From Chara braunii (taxonomy: Eukaryota > Streptophyta > Charophyceae > Charales > Characeae): a DNA stretch of 43,630 bases. The stretch covers positions 1,917,162 to 1,960,791 of the forward strand of contig BFEA01000197.1 of NCBI GenBank assembly GCA_003427395.1, given 5' to 3'. Below the pieces are notes generated by a model, which was not told where the DNA came from, did no database searches, and saw only the letters and a program-made list of their open reading frames with translations. The position numbers and the translations under genes were made by a program. Shown piece by piece: positions 18,591 to 31,405 of this stretch. The first letter of the stretch is position 1, and each line of letters starts with the position of its first letter.

Positions 18591-21172
18591 CCCGCTTCCT
18601 ACTGTCTCGTGCGTCGGGGCGAGCGGCACGCCGGCCAGCTGGGGGAACGTCCTAACTTCGTTGCCTGCTCCCCACTGCCCCAACTGTCGGCCAATCTCCC
18701 GGCCCCCAGGGGTCGCTCCCTTGCTGTCCCCTTCCCCCGAGTTGTCAGCACACTGACGGCCTACATACTCCAGGTATGTTTCTTCCCCTTTTCCTCTCTC
18801 CGTGTCATCCCTTCCACTCTCATGTGCCCCCTCGCTATTCCGAGCAACGACTGATCAGTGTCTCGGCTAGCAGGTGAGGCTTCCGATCTGCTGTCTGCCC
18901 CTGGCTTCTCCTGCTGATGTGATAGGCAGTGCGCTAGCCTGACTGGTAAGCCTGTATCTGTCGTAGCCCACCTGTTGCTACTTTTATCGACCTCCGGATG
19001 TGCCACGATCAGCTGGTAGGTTCGTGCTTCTTGGTCCGGTACGAGTAGTATAATCACAAAGCCGTAGGAGCCCCGCAATGGCGGCCAGACTGTAGTAAGA
19101 ACAGTCGTCGCAACGAATCTTAGCGGCGAGGGAGCACACCGATCCGCCCTTGCATGGCAGTCGCCCTGTGGCCTTGCAATTCGTAGTCCAATCAGAACTC
19201 TCACATGAGCCACCTAGCATTGCGGCCCCTCAAAACAGCAGTATCTTGACAGCACACAGTAACACAGCAATCCGGCGGCTGCTCGCAGTAACTTCACGGT
19301 TTATCAGTAAGCAGTTACAATAAGCTGCAACAGCTGAAACCCCGGCACTCATCCAATCGAGGAAGAGCTCTCAATCTGTCGACCCTTGCTATTTCGCTGG
19401 CTAGTCATCCACCAGTCCCTCTATGAAGCTGGCCACGAGGAAAGATCTCCGTGTAGCTATTTAGCAGGCTGAAGCTTGGTTCGTTACCAGAATCTAGCAG
19501 ACAAATCACTTCACCAGCCCAAGAACCGAGGCTCCGAATCTGAATGCCACCAATCATACGTATGCAGAGCTCTTCCTCTTACTTCCTCTCTCTCTTCTCT
19601 ATCTTGCCTTCTTCTTCACTTAGCTCTGTGGGAGTGAACTCCCTCTCTACTTCACTCCCCTGCCCTCATCGAGTACGGCCCCCTACCTTGGTCAGATACA
19701 GACGGGCCCAAGGTACTCCGAACAGCCAAGCACCACTGCACGCCCGAGCACTCACTGCTCTTTCTCTCTACTCCCAGTGTATGAATGTACCCGGCCATCG
19801 ACTTGGCCAGGTTCATTCATGTGAGAGGGAGAAAGATCACGAACAAACGTGAGCGGTCACTCCTCGAACAGGGACCTTAAATCCTCGTTTGCACCGGCGA
19901 AGACAGTAATTGGCTAAATCGGGGGGGAATAGTAATCACGTCAAAAAAAAAAAAAAAATGGACGAAATTGCTACGCCAAAAACAGTATCGCCACGCAGAT
20001 GATCAGCACTACAGAAACCAAGAGTGCTTTGAATCGTGACGAGGCGACGAGCACGGGTTTCGGGGCCAGTGAAGGTGACCAGCAGCAGTCTCTGTGGCGG
20101 CGACCCACCCCACGATCCTGTTGCCAACAGTCGCGATAGCGATCAGGGGCATGCGCCGATGGACCATCCTCCACTACTCACCAGATGTGCAAAATGGAAA
20201 TGTATTTCAAATGTGCAAAATGGAAATGTATCTTCCACCAAATCATGGGATAATACATTTCTGTTTCAGAACATTCTTTTCCACACGCAGCCCCTGTACA
20301 CGGTAGCATCGAATTCACTGCCTCATCGTCAGATCCAACTCTGCCATCCAATTCGCAATACCCCAAACCGTCAGTATAGGCTTTTAGATCGATGAAATCA
20401 GTCGAAAAATGACCGTGATATGTGAACTCTCGCCCCCTCTCATGTCCGCTTCTCAATACCTCCGCGCAGCTCTGTTTTCTCATAGCACAAAAACCAGCAC
20501 TCCTCTCCTAAATCTAACTGCACCAACTGATTCGCAGTGCACCAAAAACCCAATTTCGGCTCCTCCCTCGCTCGATTTACCTGTTTTTCCATCCCCCTTC
20601 TCCTTCACTTTCGCCATCTCCGCGCATCTCTTTTCTCTACTAACTCTCAGCCCTCTCACTTTCTACCCAAACTGACATCACAAACAGATTCGCCCGGGGT
20701 CAAAACCCCTGGATAGTATCTTACCTCTCTCGATTCCGCTAAGGATCGAGAGAGCTACTTCTCTCTGGCTAAGCCCTGCTCGTTTTCTCTACCATTCCTT
20801 TTCTCAAATGCACCCTGGCACAGACCCCAGCCAGGTGCATTCCACCTTCTGCCCTTTTTCCGCTGCGCCACGTCTTCTTGGCTGTTTCGTTCCACAGCCT
20901 CAGTACCTTTTTACTCCGATGCCTCAGCTCTCCCGTTATCTCTCTCTTTCTCTACCTCGCTCCGAGGCACTCCGCTTTCCCCCGCTCCGGCCTGTTGCCG
21001 GCCTCCTCCTCGCCTGCTAGCAGTCCATCGTCTATCTCTCCCACTGCCTTGCTGCTGGCCCTTCTTTGCTCCCTCGTTACAGCGCCCATCCTCGTCGCTG
21101 CGTAGCTGAATTACCCATTGGATACTATCGGTGCTACACTGCGTTGCAACCCCAAACACCGCAGATTATGCC
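18591..21172. other. long non-coding repeat-derived stretch
   Basis: Small ORFs on both strands overlap each other and show no domain. Features seen: a repeated GCCCCGCAATG segment (about 19071), a 16-base A run at about 19941-19956, a perfect 21-bp duplication (20185-20231) and C/T-rich text at 20560-20660. A retroelement UTR/spacer origin is plausible, but no coding or LTR pair was found. Confidence 0.35.
20185..20231. repeat. perfect 21-bp direct duplication
   Basis: ATGTGCAAAATGGAAATG followed by TAT occurs at 20185-20205 and 20211-20231, separated by 5 bases. The copies are identical, so the event is recent or an assembly effect. Confidence 0.95.
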
Positions 21173-21363
21173 AAATACTACGGTCAGCAGGACGGTGATC
21201 TTGGGAACCGAAGTTCACCACAAGGTGTGTAGTCACGGTCCGCCCGAACACGAAAATACTACGGTCANCCGCCCGAACACGAAAATACTACGGTCAGCAG
21301 GACGGTGATCTTGGGAACCGAAGTTCACCACAAGGTGTGTAGTCACGGTCCGCCCGAACACGA
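21173..21363. repeat. 81-bp identical duplication spanning an N
   Basis: 21173-21253 is identical to 21283-21363. The N at 21268 lies between two further copies of CGCCCGAACACG-AAAATACTACGGTCA (21241-21267 and 21270-21296). Perfect identity around an ambiguous base points to two contig ends that overlap but were not merged. Confidence 0.8.
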
Positions 21364-21459
21364 TCAGCCCCGGCCGCATGGCACTGCAGCACACCGTTTT
21401 GAAGTTGAGGCCAGTGCGAAGGCACACGGCACGAGGTAACCCGAACTCCGAGTCGGTGT

Positions 21460-21960
21460 AGCAGGCCCCGGTACAGATTTTGGTGGTAGTAGCAAATATT
21501 CAAATCAGGGCTTATAGGACCAAAGTGAAGAGGGGTTCCATGTGAACCTCCTACTGCAACAGTTTGGGCTGCTCAGCCAGCCTCGTGGCAGGCCTTCCCC
21601 CCCGTGGTGTCCCCTTTTTACCCACTGTGCCAAGAACACAGTTTGCTACAGTTTGCCACAGTTTGCCACAGTTTGCCACCACCTCAAGCCCTCAACAGGC
21701 AGTTCCCACACAGACAGCCTGTCACAGGGCCGAGGGCTTGGTCCTGTTGCAAAACCTAGGCATGGGCCTAGTGCAGGTCCTGTGGTAGGGCCCAGGGCTT
21801 GCTGTAACAGGGGCTACGCACAGCAGGTCCCGGCGCAGATCTTGGTAGTAGCAGCGAATATCAAGCGTGAAGTCCAAGGCCCGGAACTGAGGCGGGTTCC
21901 AAAACACCCACGCGGAACGGCTGGGGCCGCACAACCAGTACTATGGCGGCCTTCCTCTAA
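21460..21960. repeat. diverged duplication, 361-bp offset
   Basis: CCCCGGTACAGATTTTGG from about 21465 corresponds to TCCCGGCGCAGATCTTGG from about 21826. Homology continues through GTAGTAGCA, a GGGTTCCA segment and a GGCAGGCCTTCC/GGCGGCCTTCC segment. Between the copies lies a 10-bp tandem repeat. Confidence 0.65.
21641..21680. repeat. (GTTTGCCACA)4 minisatellite
   Basis: Four 10-bp copies; the first and last differ by one base from the two central ones. Confidence 0.95.
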
Positions 21961-22689
21961 TGCCTTCTGGCCCCGCTCTGCTCAGGCATAGTTCACCATC
22001 TTCCGGGTTCCAGCGGTATGCTCTCACTCAAACCTCCTCACAGCGATCATGGCTGGCGGACGGTGCCCCCATAGCGATCCCTTCCACCCGTGTGTCGCAG
22101 CCCCACAGGCCTGCTCGGACTGCTCTCCAATTCCCTCCTGCGCTAGGCTATCGAAACTCAAAAAAAAAAAATAGGAAGCGAGGGAAACCACGACTACGGA
22201 CCCCACCGCTCTCACGCACGTTAACCTTTTTGGTCCATGCTTCAAAGTGGACAGGACACAGGAATCCCGCCAACACCCCGAACATGCGGAATCCAACCAA
22301 CCTCGTAAAAAGAGGCGCATGCTCAAGGCCCCCAACCACCGCGACGACCACCCGTGTCCCGCAACTTAGTAGCTGAGCCAGGCTCGCTAACCTCGACGTC
22401 GGCCTTGGAACTGATCAGCCAATCAAAGGTACTTAGAAAAATTTAGAAGTAGAAGAAAATAATAAAAATAAGAGCAAATGAAAGGGACGAAGGGCAGCGC
22501 GTCCCGCTGGCCCGTGACGCCGCGCCCACTCAGGCTACGCATGGCTGCGCCTCGCCGTCAATACCCTGCGCGCGCCACTCACCATGACGAGGACCTAAGT
22601 CTCCTCTCTCGCGCACACCGTCGGGCGGGCGAAACCGCACTTGCGTGACTTGCAAAAAAAACACGCCAAATACCCTTGTAAGGGTGTTT
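21961..22689. other. non-coding spacer
   Basis: No domain found in the overlapping ORFs. An 11-base A run is at about 22159. GAAGGGCAGCGCG near 22489 also occurs near 14420, close to polypyrimidine block 1, so the two neighbourhoods share material. Confidence 0.35.
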
Positions 22690-24790
22690 GGTACGACACC
22701 GCCCTCTCTCACTGCCCCCCCGCTGTCCCCTCTGTGACCCTCTCATTGCGCTTCCCTGCTGTCTGAAACCACAACCTTCACTTCTCCAACCCTCTCTGTA
22801 GGCCTCCTATCTTCGCGCCCGTTGCCCCGTCCGCCAATTTCTCTCGCTGCCCCTTGCTTCTAACCTCTTCCGATGCCTATCTCCGACCCCTCCCAATGCT
22901 TTACTCCGCTCCCCTGTCCTACCCCGTCCAAGCTCGTACCATATTCTCGCTGACCTCCCCCACTTTCTCCCCCGCTCTGTTCCCCCCCGAATCCCCCCCC
23001 TTGTTACCCGTCCCCGAGCGCCTTCTCCCATCGCTCCTCCCGCCTCCAATCCCGCTAGTTGATTAGGGCGCCTACGTGCGCCCAAGTTAGTATAGAACGG
23101 TATTCAGGAGTGACTTTATCCAACACGTGCTCGCCCTGCGTTGAATTAGTTGCAGTACTGCGGTTCTATACATCACTTATGCATTCTTACAATCTCTTAT
23201 TACTATTGCATTAGTAAGAAAGGTTGTATCTTTATGCAACGACCGTATTCTACCATAATTTGGGTGTGAGTTTCTTTATTTGTTTGTTGCCTATTCTGAT
23301 TTGTCTGCAATTTTTATTTTTATTTTTATTTTTTGCTAAAGTTTTAGAGTATGGATTTGAACTTTTTCCACATCGTGGGACACGTGTGTCTTTTGTGATT
23401 CCGTTCTATCTTTTCTTCCCTTTTCGGTTTTAGCTCTGAACTCCGCTCTTTCCGACCCCTTTCAGTGGCTCCTTGTGAGGACTCCCCGCCCTTCTCGTGG
23501 ACCTTTCTGCGGCGTTGGCCCATCTATTTCCAATATTCCCACCGACGCCCCCAACCCCATATTCTGATCCCGCTAACGCCATACTGCAGTCCTTCCCTCC
23601 ATCAATCCAGCATTCCCGTTTGACCTCCTATCTCCATCCCAATCCCTACCGCCCTCAACCTCACTGATCCTTCCCTCCCCCTCCCCTCCCTCCATTCCCT
23701 CAACCCTTCCCGATTTCCGCTCTTGATACTGCCCGACCCCACTAGCTCCATACCCCCGGCATTTCTTGCTAATCCCTTGAGTGGTGCACTATCGTCCCCG
23801 CTGCGTTCTTCCGTTGTCCCCCGTTTCTCTCCCATCTCCCCAATATTCCCTCCCGAGATCCCATCCCGTTTTCCCCTGACTTTACCCCGCTGTTTCCTCC
23901 TGTTTTCAACCCCACTCGTGTTCTCACCCTGCTTCCGATACTCCACCCCTTTCTAGACACATTACCGAACGAATGCTCTCTCATACCGCCCTCCCCCATT
24001 GGTACCTTGACCCCCCGTTCCCCCCTCCCACTACCCACTTAAGCTGCCCCCCCCACGCTGGCCGTCCTCTTTCTCCTATAGTCCTCCCGTTTCAACCCGT
24101 TCTCCCACCTTTGTCAGCACTGCTGTCTTGCGGACCTCCTCTATTCCCCCCGCCCCCCTTGCTGTGACGCCGCTGCTATCTCCCAACTCCTCCTGTTATC
24201 CCCCCCGCCCCTTCCACTGTCGTCCCCGCTCCCCTGCAGTCCTCCCGGCTCAATTCCCATTGCCCTCTCCCACTGTTTCTCTGGCTGTCCTCTTCCGCTA
24301 CCATACCCAGAATACCCCCGCTACTTCCTTTCGGCGCCCTTTCTCCCGATTCTACCCCGCTAAACCGTACGCTAACCCCTCCCATCGTTTCTCCTCGACT
24401 GTTTTGTCTCTCTTCTAACCCCTCCCGTGATCCGCCCTCAAAACCCTATCCCACTGCTCGTTCTCGACATCACCATAGTCTTGACCTTCCTTGCTGCCCC
24501 TCGAGCTACAATCTCCCGCCCCCCTCTCTCTTCCCTCATCTTACCCAGCTGACGCTCAGCCCAACTATCCTAACTCCCCCCCCTCCCCCCCAATCTCGAA
24601 GTCCGATCCCACACGCGCCCTATCCCACCTTCTTCCGCTGCCCTCCCGCCATTACTCTCGTTGCTTTCTCCTGTTGCCCATCCCTGCTAGCGGCTTCCCT
24701 CTCACTGCCTGTTCTCATCGTCCTCTCCTGCTGTCTACTCTCGATAAGATATCCTCTCCCACTACCCACTACCTCCCACTCTCATTGCAC
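22690..24790. repeat. polypyrimidine block 2
   Basis: About 2 kb of C/T-rich sequence made of loosely recurring CCCGCTGT-CC-CTC phrases. It is broken near 23060-23430 by ordinary AT-richer sequence. Its beginning matches block 1 (13841-14330). Minus-strand ORFs are Gly/Arg/Glu-rich with no domain; plus-strand ORFs are Pro/Ser-rich. A degenerate dispersed or tandem repeat is the best description. Confidence 0.5.
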
Positions 24791-25432
24791 TAACATTCCC
24801 TTTGACAAGCTTTCCTCTGTTCTCTTTTCAGTTTTGCACTCTACCTCGACATATCTTAGTCCACTACTTTGCAACCATTGTTGAGAAGCATATCCCTGAC
24901 TGACTAGAACAGCCACATACTTCGACTAAGCTACTCTAATGACTCAAGTAATGAGGCGTTTTATACTAGCTCCTCAACGACTATACTAACACCTAGAGGA
25001 GTCAGTAAATTTGGCTCTCCATTTGGTTGTTGTCTCTGCTCCAGATCAACCACCATCTAGTCTTGATTGAACGAATAACATCCAAAGAGTTAAAACACTC
25101 AATTATCAACTGCTCCGGCAAATATTCATTTATTTATCTGTTTAAATAAAACAAGTTCCTACTTGGTCATGATTGGACAATTGACGTTCAAGGCTAAGTA
25201 GCAATTTCTTTAGATAATCCCCATTATGGATTATCTTATGTACAGGTCCATTGAATACTTGTTTTTTAAGCCTAATTTATCAATAAGACTATTCATCTCA
25301 CTGCATCTCTCTTTCCCTTAATTTGTGATGATAATCTCTTGTTAACTGAAGTATATATCCCCCAGTCTTACCCTCCCGCGGAACCACTAACTCGTCACTC
25401 TAACAATTCGGCCGAGAAGCAAAACCTTCAAC
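24791..25432 (+). other. probable 5' UTR region of LINE B
   Basis: AT-richer sequence upstream of the LINE B ORF1 start. The true 5' end of the element is not visible. A perfect 9-bp stem hairpin (AGATAATCC at 25212-25220 with GGATTATCT at 25228-25236) is the only distinct structure. Confidence 0.4.
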
Positions 25433-27509
25433 ATGGAACCTAGAAAGTCGTCGTCTCCAGGTACAGACCATCTCACTGAGATGGTGAAAGGTTGGTATCT
25501 AAACCACACCTCTCAGGATGTATCCGACTACATAGACGTCTCTAACGATGAAGAAGACGGATGGTTGGAGATCCGTCCTTCTCCAGAAATCACAGAAGCT
25601 AAGGAGAAATTCTTGAAGGAACAGACTATAGCAATCCTCTTTCAAGGTGCAGCAAAGAACATGACAAACGACAAAAAGTTAGAATTGATCCGCTCAATCG
25701 AGAACTCTCTAATGGATGAAGAGAACCTGCTGACACAAAGAGGTCTCTCACACATAAAAGGAAGAGCTCAATTGACGTATGTTGCAAAGGATCCAGGCGT
25801 GTATGACTGGATGATCAGGAAAGGAAGCATGAAATTCAAAGAGAATAACAAACTTCACACAATTCTCTTCAGACAATGGCTTCCGAAAGCCGACTGGGAA
25901 TAGAAAAGGGGAGATGATAAAAAGAAAACGTACTGGGTCATGCCTCTCCGATTTCCCCTCGATGCCTCAATGTGTATAAAATCGGGCATCGAGTTAGGAT
26001 TCGGGAAGATCATCCAAGAGTTTTGATCCCATCAAGGATCCCGAAGACCCAACGCTGGGCAATCTGAAATTTGAGCTAGACCCTAGCGCAAAACCCAGAT
26101 TCCAGCGCAGTCTCTGAGTCGTCACAACCAAGGGAACATTGATAGGTGATCTGGTAGACTCCAACACTCCCTGGTGCAAACTATGTTTCAGGTACGGTCA
26201 TGAGTCATCCTCAGTTGACTGCCCGCACTATACAGGAGTAGAAGAAGAAGGGATGGGCAGTGAACCTCAGACTCCATCGTCAATGCAGGGCATGACAACA
26301 AGAACAAACCCGATGTTTGATTCGGAAACCAAGAAAGGAAAAAAACCAGTTTCCGAGAACAATGCACGTCAACCCACTTCCAAGTTCCAATGGGTTGGCA
26401 CTAATCTGCAAGCTCGCTCGGGTAGTAAGCCTACCAAATCCGGGGTAGTAACTATAACTGGTGCAGGCAACAAACAGCAAACCCCCCACCCCCGCCCCCC
26501 TATTTTTTCGGGCGGGGTCCAACAACAGGGAGGAACACGAGGTGGTCTGGGTACAACCCCCTTGCCGAAACCCAAGCGGGCAGATTCAGGTAAGGGATTC
26601 TCAGGCTTTGGTCTGGGCACCCCCCCCGGGAGCACCATCAGTCGGTGACGGAACGGGTCCCTCAGCGGTCCCTTCAGCATCGGGTACAACAACCACAACG
26701 ACTCGTCAGGTGGACCTTAACAAGCTTGTGGCTCCTGAAACCGATGTTGAGACAAAGAAAATACCCAAGATGCGCCAGGACCAGTTAAAGGTTAGTATCC
26801 CAAACGGGAACAGGATCCGCCAGTCGGGCCTCTCATCGCCCAAACGTCCAAGAACTGAGGAGATTGAGGGTGGGGACTCCGGACATTCTACCCCCCGGGG
26901 AGGACAAACTGGGGCCACTCTGGGTCCAAGTGACTCTTACAAGTATGTAGCTATGCCCAGGGCCTGATCCTAAAGTTCAGCAGTTAGGGACCATTGTTGC
27001 TACTAAAATCAGACCAGAAAGGGGAACTTTCGATCCCCTCTTTGGCAACAAACATCCTACCTGAACCAGCTCCTATGCTGGAGATGGTGAGGAAGATGTT
27101 GGAAAACAGGTTCCACGTATGGTTGATACCCCACCTACCCTTGATTTTCCTAGATAGGAAGGGTACCACTGGTAACGTCTACACAATTCACGTTGTTTGC
27201 CTGGATGCCGCGCTGATCCCCGGCACGGATTTCCAGTCTGTAAACAAAGGATTGTATTAGGCACCGCTTTCTTGGTTCAAACTCAACAACAACAAGGAAA
27301 GATTCAGCCTCCTTCTGGGTGACGGCATCAAAGGGGATGTCATCACTACAGCAAACGATCTGCTCCCCAAGGACATGAAGCTGCAGTCCAAGTTTGTGTT
27401 AGATGCCTTAAAGGCACCTTGGGATCTGTCCCCTGACACTAGAGCAAATGAAAAGGATCCAATGCAGATCCAATCTGCAGCGCTGCAAGACTCTAGGGGT
27501 GGAAAGTAA
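25433..27509 (+). pseudogene. LINE B ORF1 (RNA-binding protein, broken)
   Basis: Start at ATG 25433. The first open part (to 25903) contains EKFLKEQTIAILFQG and TYVAKDPGVYDWM, homologous to KEHTVIVTFQGEAR and SYVTRSKDIAFWLL of LINE C ORF1. This is the DUF4283/RRM-like N-terminus of plant LINE ORF1s. KTYWVMPLRFPLDA follows near 25930. A zinc knuckle, CKLCFRYGHESSSVDC (C-x2-C-x4-H-x6-C), lies near 26177-26225. A Pro/Gly/Ser/Thr-rich linker then leads to a conserved C-terminal domain (about 26990-27430) with VWLIP and a WFKL...DALKAPW block. The final TAA is at 27507-27509. The reading frame changes at least twice (frame 2, then 3, 1 and 3 by position) and has internal stops. Confidence 0.82.
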
Positions 27510-30500
27510 AATCAGGATAGCGTCTTGGAATGTCCACGGTCTAGTAGATGGAAATGGCAAACACAAGAGAGATCGACTCAAATCCTGGATTCATGAAAAT
27601 AAAGTAAATATAATAATGATCCAGGAATCCAAATTGAACGCGGACAGGATAAATAAGATCCAAAGATGGTGGACTGGTTTCCAGATTTTGGTACCAGCAG
27701 AAGGGACCAAGGGAGGTTGTGGAATCCTGATCCACAAAAAACTATAATGCATCATCATCGGCGCCGATTCAGACCCCGCAAGTAAGTGGGTAAAGCTGAT
27801 TATTTCCCTCAATGGTGTCACCTGGGGATTATTATCAGTTTATGCCCCAGCAGATCACCCTTCAAAGATCTCATTTATTCATTCCATTTCAGACGTTATC
27901 CCCAATGCAGATCATGTAGTCATCGGCGGTGATTGGAACACAGTTCCAAGCTCTCCCATTGACTTCTCTACACCCCTTTCACACCCGGCCGAATCACATG
28001 CCTTGTGTGAACTGGTTGCAGATCACAATTTATTTAACCCCTATAGGTCGTTTCATCCAGACACCTTCGATTTCAGGTGGGTGTCATCAAACACATCTGA
28101 ATCAGGCTCAAGCACAAGAAGAAGATTAGACATAATTTTTGTCAACGAAACTACCATGCCCTTGGTCATGGAAGCCAAAATCATCCCAGACCCCCTCTCA
28201 GATCATAAGCCGATGTTTATTTCTCTTAACACGGGCTCATTGATTGAAAGAAGAAGGGGTTGTTTGAGGCTTAGCATGCACATATTTGAGGATAAGGGAT
28301 GGTGGATTGGGTACAAGAACAATGGGAAGAATGACGCTCATTCACAGATATGTAGGGGACTAGCTGGACAAGGGACTCCACCTTATATCAGGTCACTTGA
28401 ATTTGTTCTCACAAATTAAAGTTGTAAACCGAAAAATGCATGAAATCACACTTCAAAGAAAAATTAAGGAAGCAGAAGGAAAGTTGGGTTTTGCTGAATT
28501 CTCAGCTAACTGGTGGCTTTGGCGCCGTGCCCGATGATTATAGGAGCGGCTAGACGCCCAAATCGCCAAACATGAGACTTGGGCAAAATATAGGCAAATG
28601 AATAAAATCATTGAGGCAGATCGGATGAATAAATGGACCTTAAAATCTACGAAGGAGGCCTTGGCCTCGTCATCTATGACCGAAATGCTTCCCCCCTTCA
28701 ACCCCCATGCACCGATTGCTAAAACATCCCCTCAAATTATACAATATACTCACTCATTCTATGAGAAGCTTCTTACATCTAAGAAAACCCCCGATGAACC
28801 TATCATTGATCAAGAGTGGGAGAATTTCCTATTGCAATCTATCCACAGACTTATTTCTGATGCAGAACAAGAACAATTGGAACAACTCATTACCCTTGAG
28901 GAGTTAACTGCAGCAATGAAGTGTATGGTTAAAGGGAAATGTCATGGCCCGGATGGTCTCCCGGTAGAATTTTATGATATGTTTTGGAACCTACTAGGAC
29001 CAGATATGGTCAGGGTATTCAACGAGATATTAAATGGAGATAAATTAGGACCCTGTACTACAGAAGACGTCATCATAGCGCTATATAAGAAAGAAGATAA
29101 GAAGGATGTCTGCAACTGACGCCCCATCTCCCTCCTTAATGTAGCAGGGAAAATTTTGGCCAAAACCATGGCTAGAAGATTAACCAATCTCATGACTAAG
29201 CTTGTTGCGCCAGACCAGTCAGGATTCGTACCAGGTAGACAGGGTTTGGACAATGTAATGACCATCTCACAGACACTAGAATTAATTAAAACCAATGATT
29301 CTAATTCAGCAGTAATATTGATCGACTTCGAAAAAGCTTACGACAGGGTTAACTGGGATTTTGTCCAAGAAACTATGACCCAAGTAGGCTTTGGGCCAGA
29401 CTTTATTACTTGGTTCAGATCTCTGTATAGTGGCTCGCAAGATTCTGGTCAATGAGTTTATCTCAAATCCCTTCACAGTATCAAGATCATTGAGACAGGG
29501 ATGCCCCTTAGCCCCTCCCTCTTTGTGATCCAGATGAAAGTCTTGTTAAATATAGTCAGATCACACCGATCATATAATGGTCTTCGAGTGTCTAGCTCCT
29601 TTAAGCTCAAAGTGTCGGCGCTTGCAGACGATTTCTCAGTAGTTTCAAAGAACTCTGTGAAATCTCTTCAAGCGTTAAGGCAATGTCTTACGATATATGA
29701 GGCAGCATCCGAAATGAAGGTCAACTCGCATAAATTTGTTGCAATGGCCCCAAACGGTAGACCATTGGCAATCAACTGGGGCATAAAAGTTCTCTCAAAC
29801 ACAGACTCACAAAGATACTTAGGCATCCCAATATCTTTCTCATACTATTCCAAATCACAAAACGTCATTATAGAAGAAAAAATTAGGAATTCATGTGCAC
29901 ATTGGTCCAAGAAAAACTTCTTATCGTTGTTTGGTTGTGCAATGGTTGTTAATGTTTCGATCCTATCTACAATCTGGTATATCCTCTTGTTTAGAGAGCT
30001 ATCTCAATCCTCAGCTCAACGGATTCGTCAACTCCTCTCCAGATTCATCTAGAACGGGGATTCAGAAGTGTCCTCATGCATATCCAAAATAGCCTGGTGG
30101 AAAATTATTGAGAAGACGAATGATGGAGGACTTGGGATCATTGACCCTGAGATCCAGAACAGAGCACTACTAACGAAATGGGTTACCAGATTATTGACTC
30201 ATCCAAAAGAAACTTCATGGATTCAGTAAGTTGTTTTCATCCTTACTAACGAATGGGCGCTATCCGACAACTCAGCACTATGGAATTGCTTGTTCTTCCC
30301 CTCACTTGCCAATAATACTAACTCTCCTACCTGGGGCCCAATACTTAAAGCATAGTGCAGAATGCACCCGACCACGATGAAGGAATGTGCGTAAGCAGAA
30401 GTGGTGCTCTCAATCCCCTTATTCGAGAATCCTGCAATTTGCGGGGAGCTAGGGGCGGTATTCAGTGTTACTTCGCGGAAATGTAACTTCGGATGCAAAT

Positions 30501-31362
30501 GGCTACAGAAGGGCATATGAAGTTGGAGCACATTTGGGACCGGAACAGGAGAGAGTGGAAGACTGCAGAGACCCTCAAGCATAAACTTAGAGGCCTTCGA
30601 GGGATATTTACACATCTGAAGGCATTGATCTTGGTTGTTCCCAAAGCATGGCTTGAATTCCTATGAACCGAAAGTGAGGACTGACTAGAAGATACTTGGT
30701 GGTCGGACCCCCAATCAGATCAACGAATACTGCACATTACAGTTTCAAAGGCCGGAAATGGACTGGAAGCAGAGGTCTGGATCATAGGAACTGCCACCCA
30801 ACTTTGTAAAGAGGGACATCATCCTAATACCCAGATGCACTATGGGCAAGCCTATCACAGTAGTCCCTTTCCTCACTCAAGAAGGGACTCCGGTGGCTCA
30901 AGTCCTAGATCAGACAACACAATTGGAGGACAACAGACCAGACTCATCCGAGGTGGGATGGACATTGGAATCCGGGGTGTCAACACCCACCACAATCTCA
31001 ATCAATGACTATCGACCTAAACTGGGGTACGAACTGCATTCGAAAGCTTCCTCTCTGAAGCACAGTCATGCTTGTTGTGGAATAAGAGATTTAATGTCAT
31101 GCCATTTTTAACATTTGTAGACAAGTGGCTACCCTTTAATTGTCAGATGATCGCAGGCATCACAGAGGTCAAGATGGGAGGTCTGCAGTGGATGCATATG
31201 CACTCATGTGTGTCCACTGCAGAGTGGTGTTCAGAAAAGGGCATGATGGTAAGTATTTTCTGTGACCATTGCCCCTACCCGAGGGTGGAATCCGATGCAC
31301 ACCTATAGTGGGAATGCGTGGTTGCCAGAGGATTTTGAGAATGGATACAAGATCTATGGCTT

Positions 31363-31372
31363 AGGGCCTACG

Positions 31373-31376
<4 letters not shown>
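31363..31376. repeat. target-site duplication, left copy
   Basis: AGGGCCTACGGGGA. It matches AGGGCCTACTGGGA at 32053-32066 at 13 of 14 positions and flanks the minus-strand insert on the poly(T) side. Confidence 0.85.

Positions 31377-31405
<29 letters not shown>

Noticed and set aside
22807-24038. Gly/Arg/Glu-rich minus-strand ORFs
   Set aside because: Mirror image of polypyrimidine composition; no motif and no conservation between the two blocks at protein level.
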